From: an uncultured Muribaculaceae bacterium
GTDB taxonomy: Bacteria > Bacteroidota > Bacteroidia > Bacteroidales > Muribaculaceae
NCBI GenBank assembly: GCA_947628305.1
Contig: CANQZG010000003.1
Coordinates: 1 to 64,000 of the forward strand
Direction: 5' to 3'
DNA length: 64,000 bases
Each line of letters begins with the position of its first letter. Positions within the stretch are counted from its first letter, which is position 1. Both the position numbers and the translations under genes were made by a program. Below, one piece after another: positions 44,522 to 53,323 of the stretch. The notes beneath the pieces were generated by a model, which ran no database searches, was not told where the DNA came from, and saw only the letters and a program-made list of their open reading frames with translations.

Positions 44522-46372
44522 TTACACAAGGGTGTCCTCGGTTATGTCCTCCTTTACCGCTGTCTTTTCACCGTAGGTTTCCTTGATGTTCCACACTGCA
44601 AGCGCACCGACGAGCAATAGAGTACCCGATGTGATGAGCATCCACACGGTGTTTGGTGCTCCTGCCGATGCCCCTTTGGTGATAATGGGGAACAATGAAA
44701 GGATGAGTCCGCCACAAAGGGCCGCTACTATCTGTGGCAGGCATATCGTGCAGTTGAACAACCCGAGGTATGTTCCGATATTCTTGCCGGAGAGCGCGTT
44801 TGTCAGGATTGTGAACGGCATGGCGAGCATTGCCGCCCATCCGCATCCGGCAAGTCCGTAACTGATGAACAACAAGTATTTGTCATGGAACAGGAATATT
44901 GAAAGGAAACCGAGTGCGCCGATTAGAAGACTGACGCTGTAGGCTGTCCTACGGTTGCGGAAACGAGCGAGACATACCGCCCATATCACGGCTACTATGC
45001 CCTGTATTGCCAATAACAGTCCGTTCCAGTCGCCCGCGGCCTGATATTCATGGGAGGCGGCGTTTAGTATGGTCTTGTAGTTGACGGTTATATCTGATGC
45101 TGACGAGACTGTCGGAATATCGGTGGTCTCATCGAGGTAGTAACTGCCATCGGGGTTCTCCTTGGCTATGTGGACGAGACGCAACTTGGAGTCATTGCCT
45201 ATTAATGAGAATTGGGAGACTGACTTGATGGTGTTGGCATCGGTGACAGTCTTGCCATCAATCTTTAATTCTTTACCTGTCACGTCAAGAATGCCTTCGT
45301 GAGGTTCTAAAATGGTTACCCCTGCGTTATACAGGATACGTCCATTATTTATGACGGTGTCGTTCCCCACTGTTACAAGGGATGGTGTGATAGGTTCGTT
45401 GTCATCAACCGTTATGGCTGCAAGAGAGAATACTCCATTTTCAATCACAGGCTTTTCGCCGTCAAATAGATATTTGTCGCTATAATTCTTGCCGTCGATT
45501 GTGACGCTTTCCACGGCCTTTGTCGAGGGGGCGTTGAATGCCTGTATCGCGACGGCATCGGTCGAGTAACTCCACATGTACAGGAACGCCGCCCAACAGA
45601 AGAACTGGACAAGTCCCACTGTCCAGAATACCTTGGGGGCGTTGACGAGCAGTCGGAACAGGTTGTCTCTTTTCTTGCCGTCCTCTTTCTTTTCTTCTTT
45701 TATGCCGTGATAGGCCGCATATTGCGCCGGGGGCATCTCCTTGACCTTGGCGAACGTATAAATGACGCATAGCAGCAATATCGCCGCGCCAAGATAGAAA
45801 GCGACGGTCACGGTAGGTGGCACCTCTCCCTGTGGAGCGGCCTTTGGCAAGAACCATGCAAGCACAAAGGGGGCGACGTAACCTACGACAGACCCGGCAT
45901 TACACAGGAAACTTTGGATGGAATAGGCGAGGCTTTTCTGTTTTTCGTTTACGAAATCTCCAACGAGCATCTTGAACGGCTGCATGGCCATGTTGATTGA
46001 CGTGTCAAGGAACATGAGCATGATGAGGCCGAAAATGATTGCCTGGGAAATCGTGAATCCGAATGACCCGGAATTGGGCAACAGGCACATTACGATAATT
46101 GCGACGAGCGCACCGGCGAGAAGATAGGGCAGACGTCGACCCAACTTGTTCCATGTACGGTCGCTCGCTGTGCCGACAATCGGTTGTACAATAAGTCCCA
46201 TCAAAGGTGGAAGAATCCAGAAGTAACTAAGGTCATGAGGGTCAGCGCCTATTGTCGAGAAAATTCGGCTGACCTGGGAGCTTTGAAGGGCGTAGGCGAT
46301 TTGCACGCCGAAGAACCCGAAGCTAAGATTCCATAGTTTCCAAAATGGTAAATCAGGTTTTGTTGTTTTCAT
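44522..46372 (-). CDS. SLC45/GPH-like MFS sugar porter with a large inserted domain
   Basis: A 616-aa porter with about 12 membrane segments. The N-terminal half carries WILPPLMGLIVQPIVGTASD and a GRRLPY loop typical of sucrose/maltose-type GPH or SLC45 transporters. Between membrane segments 7 and 8 (residues about 278-445) lies a roughly 165-residue polar, beta-rich domain that should face the periplasm. The nearby secreted pullulanase suggests alpha-glucans, but they are 16 kb apart. It ends in a strong terminator. Confidence 0.85.
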   Translation of the reverse strand: MKTTKPDLPFWKLWNLSFGFFGVQIAYALQSSQVSRIFSTIGADPHDLSYFWILPPLMGLIVQPIVGTASDRTWNKLGRRLPYLLAGALVAIIVMCLLPNSGSFGFTISQAIIFGLIMLMFLDTSINMAMQPFKMLVGDFVNEKQKSLAYSIQSFLCNAGSVVGYVAPFVLAWFLPKAAPQGEVPPTVTVAFYLGAAILLLCVIYTFAKVKEMPPAQYAAYHGIKEEKKEDGKKRDNLFRLLVNAPKVFWTVGLVQFFCWAAFLYMWSYSTDAVAIQAFNAPSTKAVESVTIDGKNYSDKYLFDGEKPVIENGVFSLAAITVDDNEPITPSLVTVGNDTVINNGRILYNAGVTILEPHEGILDVTGKELKIDGKTVTDANTIKSVSQFSLIGNDSKLRLVHIAKENPDGSYYLDETTDIPTVSSASDITVNYKTILNAASHEYQAAGDWNGLLLAIQGIVAVIWAVCLARFRNRRTAYSVSLLIGALGFLSIFLFHDKYLLFISYGLAGCGWAAMLAMPFTILTNALSGKNIGTYLGLFNCTICLPQIVAALCGGLILSLFPIITKGASAGAPNTVWMLITSGTLLLVGALAVWNIKETYGEKTAVKEDITEDTLV

Positions 46373-46431
46373 GTTATATTGCTGTAAGTATGATATTTAT
46401 AGATTAAAGTTGATGGTTGAGGGTTTATAGT

Positions 46432-47274
46432 TTATTCAGCCATCAGATATAACTGCTTTATTTCCTGTTCCCACAGTTCGACATTAGGGGTCTCGAGTAT
46501 GAGCGGAATGCCATCCATGCGCGGGTCGGTCATCAGATAACGGAACGCATCTATACCGAGAACGCCCATTCCGAGTGATTCGTGACGGTCAACACGTGAC
46601 GCAAGGCCCTTTTTTGTGTCGTTCAGATGCATTCCCCTTAGATACTTGAATCCTATTATCCTGTCGAAATCGGCCCAGGTCTTTTCATATCCTTCTTGTG
46701 TGGCGAGGTCATATCCCGCCGCGTAGGCATGACATGTATCGATACACACACCCACTCGTGATTTATCCTCGACGCGGTCGATTATGTGCGCGATTTGCTC
46801 AAACGAAAATCCGAGATTGCTCCCTTGTCCGGCAGTGTTCTCAATTACGGCGGTGACTCCTTCGGTCTCGCCGAGGGCGATGTTCAGGGAGTCGGCGATG
46901 ATGTTGAGGCATGCGTCAGGTTCTATCAGTTTGAGGTGGCTTCCGGGGTGGAAGTTAAGCATCGTCAGACCGAGTTGCTCACATCGGTGAAGTTCGTCAA
47001 GGAATGCCTCGCGTGACTTGGTGAGTTTTTCAGCGTCGGGTGAGCCAAGGTTGATGAGATAGCTGTCATGAGGTAATATCTGTTCAGGTTTGAACCCGTA
47101 TTTTTCGCAGTTGACCTTGAAAGCCTCGGCTTCCTTGGCGGGAATCTCTTTTGACTTCCAGCGAGAGGGATTACGGGTAAACAGCGCGAATGCCTTTGCG
47201 CCTATGAGATGGGCGTTGACAGGGGCTTGGCTGACACCTGATTCAGCCGACACGTGTGCTCCGATGTATTTCAT
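46432..47274 (-). CDS. nfo: endonuclease IV (AP endonuclease)
   Basis: A 280-aa AP endonuclease cutting DNA 5' of abasic sites. The start [12 protein letters not shown], the zinc-binding [28 protein letters not shown] and the [20 protein letters not shown] segments are present. It has its own consensus promoter at 47311-47342. Confidence 0.95.
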   Translation of the reverse strand: MKYIGAHVSAESGVSQAPVNAHLIGAKAFALFTRNPSRWKSKEIPAKEAEAFKVNCEKYGFKPEQILPHDSYLINLGSPDAEKLTKSREAFLDELHRCEQLGLTMLNFHPGSHLKLIEPDACLNIIADSLNIALGETEGVTAVIENTAGQGSNLGFSFEQIAHIIDRVEDKSRVGVCIDTCHAYAAGYDLATQEGYEKTWADFDRIIGFKYLRGMHLNDTKKGLASRVDRHESLGMGVLGIDAFRYLMTDPRMDGIPLILETPNVELWEQEIKQLYLMAE

Positions 47275-47310
47275 TTTAGGAAAATTTTACGCAAAATGTT
47301 TTTTTCACTA

Positions 47311-47342
47311 CAAATGTACATAAAAATCGAAAGTAAAGCAAA
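47311..47342 (-). promoter_or_regulatory. promoter of nfo
   Basis: On the minus strand TTTG (47339-47342), 20 nt, TACATTTG (47311-47318): full consensus. Predicted leader about 32 nt. Confidence 0.75.
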
Positions 47343-47403
47343 ATTGGATGTATTTATCGTTATCAAAGTGTGTTGGAACGGTTATAATCTCGCGAATTAT
47401 AGC

Positions 47404-47411
47404 TACCTTTG
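47404..47411 (+). promoter_or_regulatory. -7 element before the KilA-N remnant and GIY-YIG gene
   Basis: TACCTTTG lies 28 nt before the 38-codon frame at 47440. No -33 TTTG at the right distance. It may be the promoter of the GIY-YIG gene as well. Confidence 0.5.
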
Positions 47412-47439
47412 CGATAAGACATCAAATAGATAAGGCTCA

Positions 47440-47556
47440 ATGGCAAAGATTACAGTTCAAAATTCAGACATCAGCATTGTCAGATATAATACCGATTTTA
47501 ATCGTACCGAATTCGGTACAATTAAAAATGCATCGGGAAGTAACAATATGAAGTAA
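47440..47556 (+). pseudogene. decayed KilA-N-domain gene, internal deletion
   Basis: A 38-codon frame starts MAKITVQNSDISIVRY, the usual N-terminus of Bacteroidales KilA-N proteins, then jumps to NTDFNRTEFGTIKNASGSNN, a segment that in intact proteins lies several dozen residues later. It then stops. I read this as an in-frame deletion plus loss of the rest of the gene. The match is from memory of the family, not from a search. Complete KilA-N proteins are usually associated with phages and other mobile DNA. Confidence 0.55.
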
Positions 47557-47614
47557 AGGATATGGTTGGACACAGAACCTATGTTATAAAACAATCAAAA
47601 ACCTCGAAAAATAA

Positions 47615-48373
47615 ATGAACCGATTTAGCAATAAAGCCATAGAAGAACTTGGATACTATGTATATTCCTTGATTGACCCTCGGAATGGTAAAATCTTTTA
47701 CATAGGGAAAGGGTGCGGAAATCGAGTGTTTCAACATTGTGAGGCCGCGCTTCAGGAAAATGAAGAATCGCTGAAACTTAATCTGATTCGTGAAATTATT
47801 GATTCAGGTGCAAAAGTCGAGCATTATATACTACGTCATAAACTGTCGGAACAAGAGGCATTTCAGATAGAATCAGTCCTGATTGATATTCTTACATATC
47901 CGAAGTTCAACACCGAACATGTGCTGACCAACATTGTGAGCGGGCATCACCAATGGGATGAAGGTATCAAGACTGTTGATGAAATCAATGCTATCTATGA
48001 TTGTGAGAAAATCAGTATAAATGTCTCTGAAGGACGATTGTTGTTGGTTAGCCTAAATCGAAGTTTTGATGATGCAAAGGCTCATGGAGTGTATCAACGG
48101 ACTGACATTTATGAGAAAACCCGTAAATATTGGAGTATTTCAAAGTCCCGGGCAGGGGAAATAGACTATGTACTTGGTGTATATCACGGGATAGTGCGGG
48201 CTGTCATCAAAGTTGACGGTTACGACTGGATTCTTTATGATGAAGAAAGTGGGTCGTATTTCAAAAAAGAAAGATGCCGTTTTTATGGTACTTTGGTTGA
48301 CGATTCTCCTTTTCTAAACAAAGATGTGAGTGACTATCCTTTTGGTAGTGGTCAATCAATCAGATACATTTGA
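47615..48373 (+). CDS. LEM-3-like GIY-YIG nuclease-domain protein
   Basis: A 252-aa protein with an N-terminal GIY-YIG domain (residues about 12-100): GYYVYSLIDPRNGKIFYIGKGCGNRVFQH provides the paired Tyr motifs and Arg, and the acidic residue is expected near EAFQIESVLID. The C-terminal half (about 115-252) is an unassigned domain also seen, I believe, with LEM-3-type nucleases. Base composition is more AT-rich than its neighbours. It follows a decayed KilA-N gene, and its stop is 44 nt before the trmH-type start. Confidence 0.75.
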   Translation: MNRFSNKAIEELGYYVYSLIDPRNGKIFYIGKGCGNRVFQHCEAALQENEESLKLNLIREIIDSGAKVEHYILRHKLSEQEAFQIESVLIDILTYPKFNTEHVLTNIVSGHHQWDEGIKTVDEINAIYDCEKISINVSEGRLLLVSLNRSFDDAKAHGVYQRTDIYEKTRKYWSISKSRAGEIDYVLGVYHGIVRAVIKVDGYDWILYDEESGSYFKKERCRFYGTLVDDSPFLNKDVSDYPFGSGQSIRYI

Positions 48374-48417
48374 ACAAATTGCATAAAGATTGGAATCATA
48401 TTGAAAAGTGTTCTATT

Positions 48418-49191
48418 ATGATTGAATTGACTAATTCTTTGAGAAAAACGGTGGCGTCGCTTGGTGATGTGGCCCATAGGCGTGCCGAGGGGTTGTTCAA
48501 GGCCGAGGGGACGAAGTGTGTCCTTGACACTGCGCCACATTTTGCAGTGCGATACCTGTTGGCGACCGATGGTTGGCTTTCGGCGCATGATTACAGGCCT
48601 GTCGGTGCTGATGTTGTCAAATGTATCCGACGGGACATGGAGCGTATGTCATCGTTATCGACCGCGCCTGACGTGATTGCCGTTATGGAAATCCCGCAAT
48701 GGACTGTGGACATGGACGAGCCGTCACGCAACCTTGTCATCGCCGTCGATTCGTTGCAGGACCCGGGTAATCTTGGCACAATAGTACGTGTAGCCGACTG
48801 GTTCGGGGTGCGTGAGGTGGTCTGTTCCAAGGGTACAGTCGATGTGTTTAACCCTAAGACAGTCCAGGCGACAATGGGGGCGTTGGCGCGTGTAAAAGTC
48901 GTGTATTGTGACTTACCTGAAACATTGAACGCGATATCAAGGAACGGTGTGGAAGTATGCGGTACTTTCCTTGACGGCGAGAATATCTATAGGACATCAT
49001 TGCCACGTAACGGTGTCATTGTCGTCGGTAACGAGGGGCGTGGAATATCAGATGATGTGTCAGGGACGGTTACACGTCGCCTGACCATTCCGTCCTATCC
49101 CGAGGGCGAGGCGACATCAGAGTCCCTAAACGCCGCGGTGGCGACGGCAATTACCGTCGCGGCGTTCCGTCAACAATGTTTCAGTAAATAA
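48418..49191 (+). CDS. TrmH/SpoU-family RNA 2'-O-methyltransferase
   Basis: A 257-aa SPOUT methyltransferase. Motif 1 VDSLQDPGNLGTIVRVADWFG, motif 2 VGNEGRGIS and motif 3 IPSYPEGEATSESLNAAVA are clear; an N-terminal substrate-binding domain spans residues about 1-100. The RNA target is unknown. The ATG at 48418 is preferred over a TTG at 48370 that overlaps the GIY-YIG stop. radA follows 13 nt later. Confidence 0.9.
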   Translation: MIELTNSLRKTVASLGDVAHRRAEGLFKAEGTKCVLDTAPHFAVRYLLATDGWLSAHDYRPVGADVVKCIRRDMERMSSLSTAPDVIAVMEIPQWTVDMDEPSRNLVIAVDSLQDPGNLGTIVRVADWFGVREVVCSKGTVDVFNPKTVQATMGALARVKVVYCDLPETLNAISRNGVEVCGTFLDGENIYRTSLPRNGVIVVGNEGRGISDDVSGTVTRRLTIPSYPEGEATSESLNAAVATAITVAAFRQQCFSK

Positions 49192-49204
49192 GAAGCAGTT
49201 TAAA

Positions 49205-50578
49205 ATGGCAAAGAAAGGATATAAGACAGCGTGGTATTGCAGCAATTGCGGTAATGAGTCGGCCAAATGGGAGGGACGTTGCCCCGCGTGTGGACAATGG
49301 AATACTATGGTCGAGGAACGTGTTCCCGACAAGTCAAAGACATTTATGCCGGCCACTGGAAATGGTTCGGCGAAATCGCGTCCGGTCAAAGTCTCTGAAA
49401 TCGAGACATCGAGCGAGGAACGCATCAGTATGCCGAGCCGGGAGTTGAACCGTGTGCTCGGTGGTGGTCTTGTCGCCGGGTCGCTGGTGTTGATAGGCGG
49501 AGAGCCGGGTATCGGCAAGTCAACGCTTGTGTTACAGAACATTCTGTCAATCAAGTCGAGGCGCATCTTGTATGTCTCCGGTGAGGAAAGCGCGTCCCAG
49601 TTGAAAATGAGGGCCGACCGTATCGGTCGTTTGAGCGAGAACTGTTACATCGTGTGCGAGACATCGCTTGAAAACATCTTTGAGCATATCGCCGAGGTTG
49701 ACCCGCAGCTGATTATCGTTGACTCGGTGCAGACAATCGCCTCGGAGGGACTGGAGTCGGCGGCGGGAAGCGTCAGCCAGGTAAGGGAATGTGCGGCGCA
49801 GTTGTTGAAATTTGCCAAGCAAAGCGGTGTGCCGGTGATTCTTATAGGACATATCAACAAGGACGGTAATATTGCCGGGCCGAAGGTGCTGGAGCATATA
49901 GTCGATGCAGTGTTGCAGTTTGAGGGTGACCGTCAGTATATGTACCGCATCCTGCGTTCAATCAAGAATCGCTTCGGCTCGACGTCAGAGCTTGGTATAT
50001 ATGAGATGTGCCAGCGTGGGTTGCGCGAGGTCACCAATCCGTCGGAGATGCTGCTGTCGCAGTCGTCCGAGGAACTGTCAGGCATCGCCATCGGCATTAC
50101 CCTTGAGGGCATACGCCCGTTCCTGATTGAGGCGCAGGCATTGGTATCTACCGCAGCTTACGGCACTCCGCAACGTTCGGTGACCGGGTTCGATGCCAAG
50201 CGCATGAACATGTTGCTCGCAGTGCTTGAAAAACGTGTCGGCTTCAAACTCGCTTCAAAGGATGTGTTCCTCAATATCGCGGGCGGTTTGAAAGTCAACG
50301 ACCCAGCCCTTGACCTTGCCGTTATCTGTGCCATATTGTCATCCAACGTTGATATGGTGATTCCTCGCCGTGTCTGCATGGCCGGGGAGGTGGGATTGTC
50401 GGGGGAAATCCGTCCCGTCACCCGCATGGAACAGCGCATAATGGAGGCCGAGAAACTTGGCATGGAGACAATACTGATTCCCCGCCACAACCTCAAAGGC
50501 ATCGACACCTCGCGTTTCCGCATCAAAATCACCGAGGTCGCCAAAGTCGAAGAAGCCTTCCGCGCCCTTTTCGCCTGA
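49205..50578 (+). CDS. radA: DNA repair protein RadA
   Basis: A 457-aa RecA-like helicase that drives branch migration in recombination. The N-terminal zinc finger (CSNCGNESAKWEGRCPAC), Walker A GGEPGIGKST, the RadA-specific KNRFG motif and the Lon-like C-terminal domain are all present. It lies 13 nt after the methyltransferase gene. Confidence 0.96.
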   Translation: MAKKGYKTAWYCSNCGNESAKWEGRCPACGQWNTMVEERVPDKSKTFMPATGNGSAKSRPVKVSEIETSSEERISMPSRELNRVLGGGLVAGSLVLIGGEPGIGKSTLVLQNILSIKSRRILYVSGEESASQLKMRADRIGRLSENCYIVCETSLENIFEHIAEVDPQLIIVDSVQTIASEGLESAAGSVSQVRECAAQLLKFAKQSGVPVILIGHINKDGNIAGPKVLEHIVDAVLQFEGDRQYMYRILRSIKNRFGSTSELGIYEMCQRGLREVTNPSEMLLSQSSEELSGIAIGITLEGIRPFLIEAQALVSTAAYGTPQRSVTGFDAKRMNMLLAVLEKRVGFKLASKDVFLNIAGGLKVNDPALDLAVICAILSSNVDMVIPRRVCMAGEVGLSGEIRPVTRMEQRIMEAEKLGMETILIPRHNLKGIDTSRFRIKITEVAKVEEAFRALFA

Positions 50579-50601
50579 ATTATAGTTAAAATATATTATA
50601 A

Positions 50602-51378
50602 ATGGTAATAAAGAAACAACCTGTTATATCTTATCTTTTAGGAGGAGATTGTCGAGATATTATTGGTAAATTAGGAATTGCAGGGACACAAAATCCTATC
50701 AATTGGAATTATCTAAACAATGGGTTCAATATTCTTGCAAAAGCGCAGAATTCAACAATTTGGGGATTGCCTGAACTTGTAACATCTTCGTTTGAAGATA
50801 TCATGAAAAGAAACGCTAAATCCTTTTTTAATATAGACCATGAATTGTTTCAAGAATTCTGTGAGAATAGAGATTGTGGAATTTTAATATCAAAAAGTTT
50901 TGGAACTATAATATATGGTTTTGAGGATGATAAATTATTGATTTGGTTATTTAGAAATAATAATAACGAAAGTGTCCTATATCATTGGTTTTATGTTGAA
51001 TCCACAGAAAATAACACTCGTAAGATTTACTATTTGCCCACTTTAATATATGACGAACAGCTGTTTTGTGGAAGGATAGAAGAAAGGTCTCGTATTTGTG
51101 AATATGCAACTAATTTTGTAATGACGTATTTGGCTGTAAAAAATTACCTACCTGTTGAGACAGTTGTTGTAAAGCCTAATACGGTTGCAAAACTTGATGA
51201 CTTGATTCTTAATTATAAAGGTCAAGATAAGAAAATCAGAAATGATTGTGGACAAGAGGTTATCGTTATGGACTCTCGATGGTTTAGAAAGATAGTCAAT
51301 GACAATGATATATATGTTAGAGGTTATCCGCGTTTACAAAATTATAAAAACGAACATGGAAAATGGGGAAAAAAATGA
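50602..51378 (+). CDS. AT-rich accessory protein, function unknown
   Basis: A 258-aa protein with no signal peptide, no membrane segment and no motif I recognise. Composition is rich in Asn, Ile, Tyr and Lys, and the DNA is much more AT-rich than radA (23 nt upstream), suggesting transfer from outside. Its stop overlaps (ATGA) a second ORF of only 22 codons, so it may once have been the first gene of a two-gene unit. The gene is intact and starts with a normal ATG. Confidence 0.6.
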   Translation: MVIKKQPVISYLLGGDCRDIIGKLGIAGTQNPINWNYLNNGFNILAKAQNSTIWGLPELVTSSFEDIMKRNAKSFFNIDHELFQEFCENRDCGILISKSFGTIIYGFEDDKLLIWLFRNNNNESVLYHWFYVESTENNTRKIYYLPTLIYDEQLFCGRIEERSRICEYATNFVMTYLAVKNYLPVETVVVKPNTVAKLDDLILNYKGQDKKIRNDCGQEVIVMDSRWFRKIVNDNDIYVRGYPRLQNYKNEHGKWGKK

Positions 51379-51443
51379 TATTTATAGACCCGTTTGTAAG
51401 GCATGGCTATCATCGAAATGCAAAGATTGAAGATAATGTTTAA
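51375..51443 (+). pseudogene. 22-codon ORF overlapping the AT-rich gene; likely truncated partner
   Basis: ATG at 51375 overlaps the preceding stop by 4 nt, the usual sign of coupled translation. The frame (MIFIDPFVRHGYHRNAKIED and two more residues) ends at TAA 51441-51443. The coding-like start and abrupt end suggest that most of a second gene has been lost, but a genuine micro-peptide is possible. Confidence 0.35.
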
Positions 51444-51499
51444 TCGGGATTGCGATGCAATCGTTTGGGATGGCCGAGGGGCAGATTCATGGTGTTGTT

Positions 51500-51579
51500 A
51501 TCGTAGGGACGCGTCAACGGACGCGTCCGAGAATACGCTGTAATGATGGTGGACGCGCACGTTGGCGCGTCCCTACGAT
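51500..51579. repeat. palindromic repeat with GTAGGGACGCG arms
   Basis: ATCGTAGGGACGCG (51500-51513) pairs with CGCGTCCCTACGAT (51566-51579). Inside lie further GGACGCG and CGCGTCC steps (around 51519-51529 and 51551-51558). This kind of 80-bp GC-rich palindrome is typical of dispersed MITE-like repeats in many bacteria. It differs from elements 1 and 2 in sequence. Confidence 0.7.
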
Positions 51580-51647
51580 TAGATTTGGCGGTTTTCTGCC
51601 TGAAATCGAGTAGGCTTCTGTGCTTGTAGATGATGTACTAAATATAA

Positions 51648-51677
51648 CAATGGACGCACCAACAAGCGCGTCCATTG
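51648..51677 (-). terminator. terminator of purT
   Basis: CAATGGACGC (51648-51657) pairs with GCGTCCATTG (51668-51677), 10 bp, 15 nt past the purT stop on the minus strand. The trailing sequence is only weakly T-rich. Confidence 0.6.
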
Positions 51678-51691
51678 TCTATGTTTTGGTT

Positions 51692-52882
51692 TTAGCGGGA
51701 GAGGACGTTCACTTTCAGGCGGTTGTAGGCGCGTTCGGCTTTCTCGCGGGCGGCCTCGACGGTGTCGGCGGTGGCGAGAATCACGCCCATGCGGCGGTGT
51801 CCTTTGATTTCGGGTTTGCCGAAGATGCGCATGTCGGTGCCGGGTTCCGACAGTACTTCCTCGAGACAGTCCATCTCGATTTTGTCGGTGTCGCCTTCGA
51901 TGACAATCGCGCGTGACGCCGACGGGCCATAGAAACGGATGTCGGGGACGGGAAGACCGAGCAATGCGCGCGCGTGGAGTGCAAATTCGCTCTTATCCTG
52001 CGAAATCATTGTAACCATTCCTGTGTCATGAGGGCGGGGGGACACTTCGCTGAAGATGACCTCATCGCCCTTGATAAATAACTCGACCCCGAAAATTCCG
52101 TAACCGCCAAGGGCATCGGTGATGGCTTTGGCGACTTCACGTGCGCGTTCAAGGGCAATAGCCGACATCGGTTGGGGTTGCCATGAATAGCGGTAGTCAC
52201 CGTCAACTTGGATATGTCCCACGGGTTGGCAATAGGTTGTTCCCGAGCAGCTGCGTACGGTCAACAAGGTTATTTCGTAGTCGAAATTGACAAATCCCTC
52301 GACAATTACGCGTCCGGCACCGGCACGGCCACCTTCCTGGGCGATGTGCCATGACCGTTCGATATCTTCCTCGGCCTTGACAACGCTCTGGCCGTGACCC
52401 GACGAACTCATCACCGGCTTGACGACACAGGGGATGCCGACAGCCTTGACGGCATCCTTGAATTCATCGAATGTCGATGCGAAACGGTAGGGAGATGTCG
52501 GTAACCCGAGTTCCTCGGCTGCGAGTCGGCGTATTCCCTCGCGGTTCATTGTGAGCCATGCCGCGCGCGCTGTAGGTGTCACGTTATATCCCTCTTTTTC
52601 AAGTTCGACAAGGACAGGGGTCGCGATTGCCTCCACTTCAGGGATTATATGGTCAGGTTTCTCCTCCTCGATTACACGGCGGAGTTCCACGGGGTCGAGC
52701 ATGTTGAACACGTGACAGCGGTGGGCGACCTGCATTGCCGGGGCGTTGGCATACTTGTCGCATGCGATGACCTCGACACCGAGTCTCATCAACTCGATTG
52801 CGACTTCTTTACCTAATTCTCCGCTGCCGAGCAGCAACGCCTTGCGACCGACGGGGGTCATGACTGAACCTATTTTTGTCAT
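51692..52882 (-). CDS. purT: formate-dependent GAR transformylase PurT
   Basis: A 396-aa ATP-grasp enzyme that uses formate and ATP to formylate glycinamide ribonucleotide in purine synthesis. [20 protein letters not shown] opens the pre-ATP domain, [14 protein letters not shown] is the ATP lid, and [15 protein letters not shown] is the metal-binding segment. The ATG at 52882 is chosen because upstream codons carry non-family residues and overlap a likely promoter (TAAATTTG, minus strand 52918-52925). Confidence 0.93.
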   Translation of the reverse strand: MTKIGSVMTPVGRKALLLGSGELGKEVAIELMRLGVEVIACDKYANAPAMQVAHRCHVFNMLDPVELRRVIEEEKPDHIIPEVEAIATPVLVELEKEGYNVTPTARAAWLTMNREGIRRLAAEELGLPTSPYRFASTFDEFKDAVKAVGIPCVVKPVMSSSGHGQSVVKAEEDIERSWHIAQEGGRAGAGRVIVEGFVNFDYEITLLTVRSCSGTTYCQPVGHIQVDGDYRYSWQPQPMSAIALERAREVAKAITDALGGYGIFGVELFIKGDEVIFSEVSPRPHDTGMVTMISQDKSEFALHARALLGLPVPDIRFYGPSASRAIVIEGDTDKIEMDCLEEVLSEPGTDMRIFGKPEIKGHRRMGVILATADTVEAAREKAERAYNRLKVNVLSR

Positions 52883-52954
52883 TGTACTGATGTGATAAAT
52901 GTGATAAATGAGATGTGCAAATTTACGCATTTTCTGTCGAAATGCGAGAAACAA

Positions 52955-52991
52955 TGACGGGAAACCGTCATGAAACAACGATTTCCCGTCA
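52955..52991. terminator. alternative-hairpin dyad between purT and the small membrane protein
   Basis: TGACGGGAAA (52955-52964) pairs with TTTCCCGTCA (52982-52991). The first half can instead fold locally as TGACGG-GAAA-CCGTCA (52955-52970). It probably ends transcription of the upstream minus-strand gene, 25 nt past its stop. Confidence 0.45.
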
Positions 52992-53016
52992 ATATGGTTG
53001 CTGATTATCGCGGATG

Positions 53017-53259
53017 TCAGGCTTTATTGCTACTTTTCCATAGTTTGACACCGCCCCAGCATGAAACGATGGCAATGACAATGGAGGCAACCCCGAAAAT
53101 AATTAGCATGCTGTTGACCTGTGATACCTGTTCGGTTGATAATGCCGCATTAAGGTCGCTCTGAATTTCAGTTGACGAAGCTCCGATTATCCAGCTTATG
53201 CCTAAGAGCAGGAGAACAAGGGTAATGATAAAGCAGATGATTGAAAATACTTTTTTCAT
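53017..53259 (-). CDS. small two-segment membrane protein
   Basis: An 80-aa protein with two hydrophobic segments (residues about 4-27 and 50-70), separated by a polar loop, and a lysine-rich tail KLWKSSNKA. No family recognised. It may be inner-membrane with both termini inside. It lies between the EF-G paralogue terminator and purT, as a probable single-gene unit. Confidence 0.65.
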   Translation of the reverse strand: MKKVFSIICFIITLVLLLLGISWIIGASSTEIQSDLNAALSTEQVSQVNSMLIIFGVASIVIAIVSCWGGVKLWKSSNKA

Positions 53260-53287
53260 AATGTAAATATGTAATTATTATATGATT

Positions 53288-53316
53288 AGCGGGGCATCAA
53301 GATATGATGCCCCGCT
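53288..53316 (-). terminator. terminator of the EF-G paralogue gene
   Basis: A perfect 12-bp GC-rich stem (53288-53299 with 53305-53316), loop of 5 nt, lies 7 nt past the stop codon on the minus strand. The following AATCATATAAT is not a strong T tract. Confidence 0.75.
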
Positions 53317-53323
53317 GTGGTTA

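Larger units (their letters stand above)
51379..51691. other. gene-poor region between the accessory gene and purT
   Basis: These 313 bp hold the rest of the 22-codon ORF, a small hairpin GATTGC/GCAATC near 51449-51465, a long palindromic repeat at 51500-51579 and the purT terminator at 51648-51677. No other gene is seen. Confidence 0.6.

Noticed and set aside
47348..47551. A 67-codon plus-strand frame before the GIY-YIG gene
   Set aside because: It spans the TACCTTTG promoter box and competes with the KilA-N frame at 47440, which has family-like sequence.
52886..52910. Tandem TGTGATAAA repeat upstream of purT
   Set aside because: Only two copies in AT-rich leader sequence; too short to support a regulatory claim such as a PurR or riboswitch site.
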